Positions 60,745-64,000 of a stretch of 64,000 nt of DNA are shown here, in pieces. Below the pieces are notes generated by a model. The model ran no database searches, was not told where the DNA came from, and saw only the letters and a program-made list of their open reading frames with translations. The translations under genes were made by a program, and so were the position numbers. Position 1 is the stretch's first letter. Every line of letters starts with the position of its first letter. Origin of the DNA: Jackrogersella multiformis (taxonomy: Eukaryota > Ascomycota > Sordariomycetes > Xylariales > Hypoxylaceae); NCBI GenBank assembly GCA_902806575.1, contig CADCXD010000004.1, forward strand, positions 4,030,001 to 4,094,000. Direction: 5' to 3'.

Positions 60745-63559
60745 TCACGGTCTGTTAAATCCCTGTTTGGCCTGCGGTCGGTTAGCTACCATTGCCGGTT
60801 TGAACGATTGGGGCCTTGATCCTACCTTCATTTGCTCTATCCTGGCCTTGAGCTGACTCGTGACTTCTGCTGCCCTCTTCCAGCTCTCGACACCGTTACT
60901 ACTGGTACCTCCGGGAGCTGAAGTCGTACTGGGCCCGGTGCCATGCCCAACTCCTTCTTCTACTGGGGCGCCCCTAAAGCCGCGAGCAGGGCTTCCTCTC
61001 CCGCTCGATCCGCTATTGTATCTCAACTCTGGACTCAGCTTGCTCCTTGGGTAGTTGTGAGGCGCGTCGCCATTTTCCTTCTCTTCCGACATGGTGCTCG
61101 TAAAGCTCATCCTATTAGTCCTGGCGCCCGAGTGGTTTGCACCATCGCGGTAGATGCCCATGTCATCGGGTGTAGGGCTTGTCATCTCCGGACTTGCAAT
61201 GCCCCCGGAGATGCCCAACCCCTCGGCCCTGCTGAGTGCGCGTTTGAGGCGCTCTAGTTCCCGCCGGAGCCTCTCATTGACTTGTTCGGTTGCTTCAGCA
61301 TCGCTTCTCGCCCTGACCAGTTGAGTCTCTTTAGCCTTGATGCTAAGCACGTCTCTTGTGTGGTCCTCGATAAGCCCTGCGTTCTGGTTTTTAAGTTCTT
61401 GTACCTCTGACGTGAGCTTGCTTCGGTCATGTCGCATCTCATCTACCTGTTTAATAAGTCGTTCGTTCGCCGCGCGTAGCTCATCGAGTTCGGCACGTTC
61501 CATGGCCGTGAGCCCACTCGACGGAGGGGGCGAGGGCGCCGAGTGTGCGACAGGTGTGGCGACAGGCTTCGCTAGTGAACGTGCAGCAAGGCCACCTCGT
61601 CCGAGCCCGATTCGGGGCTTCGTGGGAGGTGACGACGCCGGGAACTCGTCATCCTCTTCGGGAGGGGGCGGCGGCGCTGCGGCGGCTGGCGCTCTTCGGG
61701 GGGATGCAACTCCAGGGGCACCGATACGTTTCTGCGGGGCTTTTAGTCCGGATAAGCCAGAAGACTTGGGCATACCAAGCTTGCTGCCTGGGGCGGATCG
61801 AGATGCTTGTTGAGCGGGCTCCGGTGCTGGCTGAGGGGGTGCAGCAGCCGGGGCTGCCTTCTTGGCTGCACCAGGAGCCTTCTTAGCGCCGCCACCGACG
61901 ATCTTCTTCGGACCACCAGGCGGGCCGCGTGCGGCCGGAGCCGGAGGTGGTTTTGGCTTATCCTTAGCCTTAACCTCGGCCTTCTCGAAGTACTCCTTGA
62001 TTTTGTTCTTTCGAATATCGTCTAGGCCTTCAAGGTGAGGGTTCATGGCTCGTTCGCCAATAATCTTCATGATTGTACCCAGAACCTCAGCACCGCCGGA
62101 TCTCAAGCCCTCGCTGGATTCCGAAAGGAGCTTTTTCGCAGCTTCAACGATGGTAGCAACCTCTTGTTTGCTGGGGACGTTCCGGGTTGTTCTGAGACAA
62201 CGAGCGAGGAATTTCATGGTTCCCTCTTTGACCTGCGGATTCTTGTGGCCGAGAAAGGAAATAATATCTTCTAGACATTCGGACAGGTTTGTAGCAATAA
62301 ACACTTGATCCAGCGCAGCACCTAGCGCATCCGAGACTGTCTGCTTCTTCTCTTTCAACCGATCCATAATTGGTGCCATGACGATCGACCGATACTTGAT
62401 ATAGCTTTTCCGGACACCTTTGGCGAGTACTTCGATGCACTGAGCTGCTTGGGTGACAACGGCAATGTTGGCGTCTTTCATGCACTTGGCTAAGCCGCGA
62501 TTGATTTCGCCGAAGTCGCCATCTTTGATTCTTGGTACGTTAAGAACAACATAAAGTGCTTCAAGTGCCTCTTTACGGTCCTTCCATTTCGAAGATGCAA
62601 GGTTGTCGTGAAAATTGGCCGGAACCTTTGACAAAACGTCCTGGGGCTCTGCAAGGTCGAATGCATCTACTTCGACTGGCTCATCGGGGCCGTCGTCGTC
62701 GCTCAAGACTTCTCCTTCGGCGCCGGGTGGCGGTGCACGAGCCTTGGCCGCCTGTTGAGATCGTAAAAGCCGTTCCTGTTTTGGCGCTGGCTCCGACTTG
62801 ACTTTTTCAAACTGAGCTTCCAGATCAGACTGCTGCGTCGACTTCAGGTCACCCCAGAACATAGGTTTCATGGCGTCCCTTAGCCAGCGGTAGAACTCAA
62901 CAGCGAGGTTAGTTGCCTCGGCCCGCACATTCTTGTCGGCGTGGCCGAATACTTTCGGGAGGATCTTTAGGATAGGCTTTGGGTCGGCTACTTTGCAGCC
63001 GTAGTTGTGGAAGATGACGGTGAGGGATGCTAAGGCGGCTGCAATGACCTTGGGCTGCTTCGCAGACATGGCTGGGAGGATGTCCTCGATGATGGGTCCA
63101 GCAACATCGAGCTCGATGAGAAGCAACAGCGCCTCGATCGAGGATGCCTTGGTAGCAGGCCTCGTAGATACAAGACCCTTTTCGACGATAGAGGTAACTA
63201 CTTGGCCACGAGAACGTACGCAGCCTTCTTTTCCGTTGAATTTGAGGAATGCACAAAATGCGGCAATGCCGTCTGACTGCGCGGCAACGTTCGAATCGGC
63301 CACGGCACATTTCCATAAACTCGGCTCTTGGTTGAAGGGCCTAAACGCGGGATCGTGGTCGTCTGGAGTGAGTTCAAACTGCTTTGCTGCCTCTTCGTAT
63401 GCCTGCTTGCGAGCTTTCCAAGCCTATAACCTCGGTATGATTTAGCACTGAAATAACGGAAGACCATAGCTAATAGAAGATACGAGGATATGTACGCACT
63501 TTATGTACCCATCTCTCCGTCAGGGGTAGAGAGCTATAATCCGCCTCTCCCTCCGCCAT
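60745..63559 (-). CDS. alp14: XMAP215/Dis1-family microtubule polymerase (Stu2/Alp14), two exons
   Basis: Binds tubulin and speeds microtubule growth; acts at plus ends, spindle poles and kinetochores. Exon 1 is 63559-63500 (20 codons, MAEGEADYSSLPLTERWVHK), intron 63499-63424 (76 nt, donor GTGCGT), exon 2 63423-60745; 912 residues. TOG1 lies at about 1-235 (WKARKQAYEEA after the splice), an acidic linker (LSDDDGPDEP), TOG2 at about 270-500 (Trp300 in SSKWKDRKEALEAL), then a Lys/Pro/Ala-rich basic segment that should bind the microtubule lattice, a coiled coil at about 660-752 (dimerisation) and a C-terminal tail. Two TOG domains plus a coiled coil is the fungal layout, unlike the five TOGs of animals. 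The ATG at 63559 has context CAACAATATGG and starts exactly where homologues do; in-frame ATGs upstream (63844, 63835, 63748) would add up to 95 low-complexity residues and are not preferred. Confidence 0.95.
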
Positions 63560-64000
63560 ATTGTTGGTACGACGGTTGCCGTTGGGTGTTGGCGATGTCG
63601 ATGTCGATGTCGGCGTCGGAGCGGTATGTGTATCGTGATCGAAGGGGGACGCGGTCGACTTCTCTCTAGAGCGGCTGGTGTATAAGGTCGAGACTACTTT
63701 TCTTATTAGCTTCCTTAGGTCTCGTTTCTTAGGGACACGAAGATGCATTTTGCGCCGAGACGCCGAGAAACATAAGGAAATAAGGAAATAAGGCGATAAA
63801 GACTTGAAGATGGAGTTGTGAGTATGTGTTTCCATGTCCCTCATCCTTCGTTCTTCATCCTTCGTACCTAGGTAAATAGATACCTACCTACGCAGGTAAA
63901 TAGATACCTAGGCGGATAGAGTATACGTACATTATTTTTATGAAAGAAGCTCAGAGTATAAAAAGTTAGTCACCTAAGGGTAGGTAGGTAGGTAGGTAGG
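63560..64000. promoter_or_regulatory. Upstream region of the Stu2/Alp14 gene
   Basis: The 5' region of the minus-strand gene. It contains ATGs in the same frame as the CDS, AAGGAAATAAGG repeats at about 63774-63792, a TACCTAGGTA palindrome at 63865-63874, ATAGATACCTA words at about 63877-63912, and a TAGG array at the window edge. Confidence 0.5.
63978..64000. repeat. (TAGG)n microsatellite, cut by window end
   Basis: GTAGGTAGG units running to the last base. It resembles the shorter ACCT/AGGT words scattered through this gene-rich part; not a telomere repeat (TTAGGG). Confidence 0.85.

Noticed and set aside
60426..60758. 110-codon ORF between reductase and Stu2
   Set aside because: Overlaps the end of the Stu2 coding region and has no recognisable domain.
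63560..63844. Earlier in-frame start of Stu2/Alp14
   Set aside because: Would add up to 95 Ser/Thr/Pro-rich residues before TOG1; homologues start at the MAEGEAD-like segment and that ATG has a better context.
1..64000. CRISPR array, bacterial operon features, telomere repeats
   Set aside because: The regularly repeated words in the AT block are dispersed transposon-like repeats without spacer periodicity; genes are eukaryotic with introns; no TTAGGG array is present.

Overview
The window is nuclear DNA of a filamentous ascomycete (Pezizomycotina). The evidence is short spliceosomal introns with GTATGT/GTAAGT-type donors and CTAAC-like branch sites, fungal-type genes (TOG-domain Stu2/Alp14, anion:cation-symporter MFS carrier, cytosolic ThrRS), and a huge AT block with the mark of repeat-induced point mutation (RIP). 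I cannot name the genus; frequent TACCTAGGTA motifs in the gene-rich part would fit a Sordariomycete, but this is weak.

Bases 1 to about 48,995 form one AT isochore with no credible gene. Sampled lines are extremely poor in G+C (7 of 60 bases at 1-60, 3 of 60 at 601-660), and surviving C is mostly in CpG, CpT or CpC rather than CpA, as expected of CpA-directed RIP. The block is a stack of mutated repeats: (i) about 18 copies of a ~171-bp unit with CCTTATAAGG palindromes near both ends, several with a 5-bp target duplication; (ii) a nearly complete Ty3/gypsy chromovirus at 19,309-26,189 with two ~308-bp LTRs and a CTTTT duplication; (iii) remains of a second Ty3/gypsy element with a readable RNase H region near 30.6-31.2 kb; (iv) multi-kilobase repeats in direct and inverted orientation (about 3.9-7.3, 12.4-14.1, 45.2-48.3 kb and, inverted, 33.5-36.3 kb; an inverted pair at 10.3-12.0 / 14.3-17.1 kb). 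It could be a pericentromeric, subtelomeric or interstitial RIP block; no telomere repeat is visible.

The change to ordinary DNA is abrupt and coincides with a 629-bp, non-RIPped terminal-inverted-repeat element (48,997-49,625) flanked by TA. Genes then follow densely: threonyl-tRNA synthetase (+, six exons), a 2-oxoglutarate/Fe(II) dioxygenase (-, four exons, convergent with ThrRS), an MFS transporter (+, six exons, divergent from the dioxygenase), an intron-containing tRNA, probably Ile(UAU) (-), an NADPH-dependent double-bond reductase (+), and a Stu2/Alp14 microtubule polymerase (-, two exons, convergent with the reductase). ThrRS, tRNA and Stu2 are housekeeping; dioxygenase, MFS carrier and reductase could act in small-molecule metabolism, but nothing proves they work together.

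The most unusual feature is in the reductase gene. The family-conserved Cys-Gly-Met-Ile-Ser segment is restored only if a 2-nucleotide exon (TG at 59,476-59,477) is spliced between two introns that each carry an identical TGCTAAC branch heptamer.
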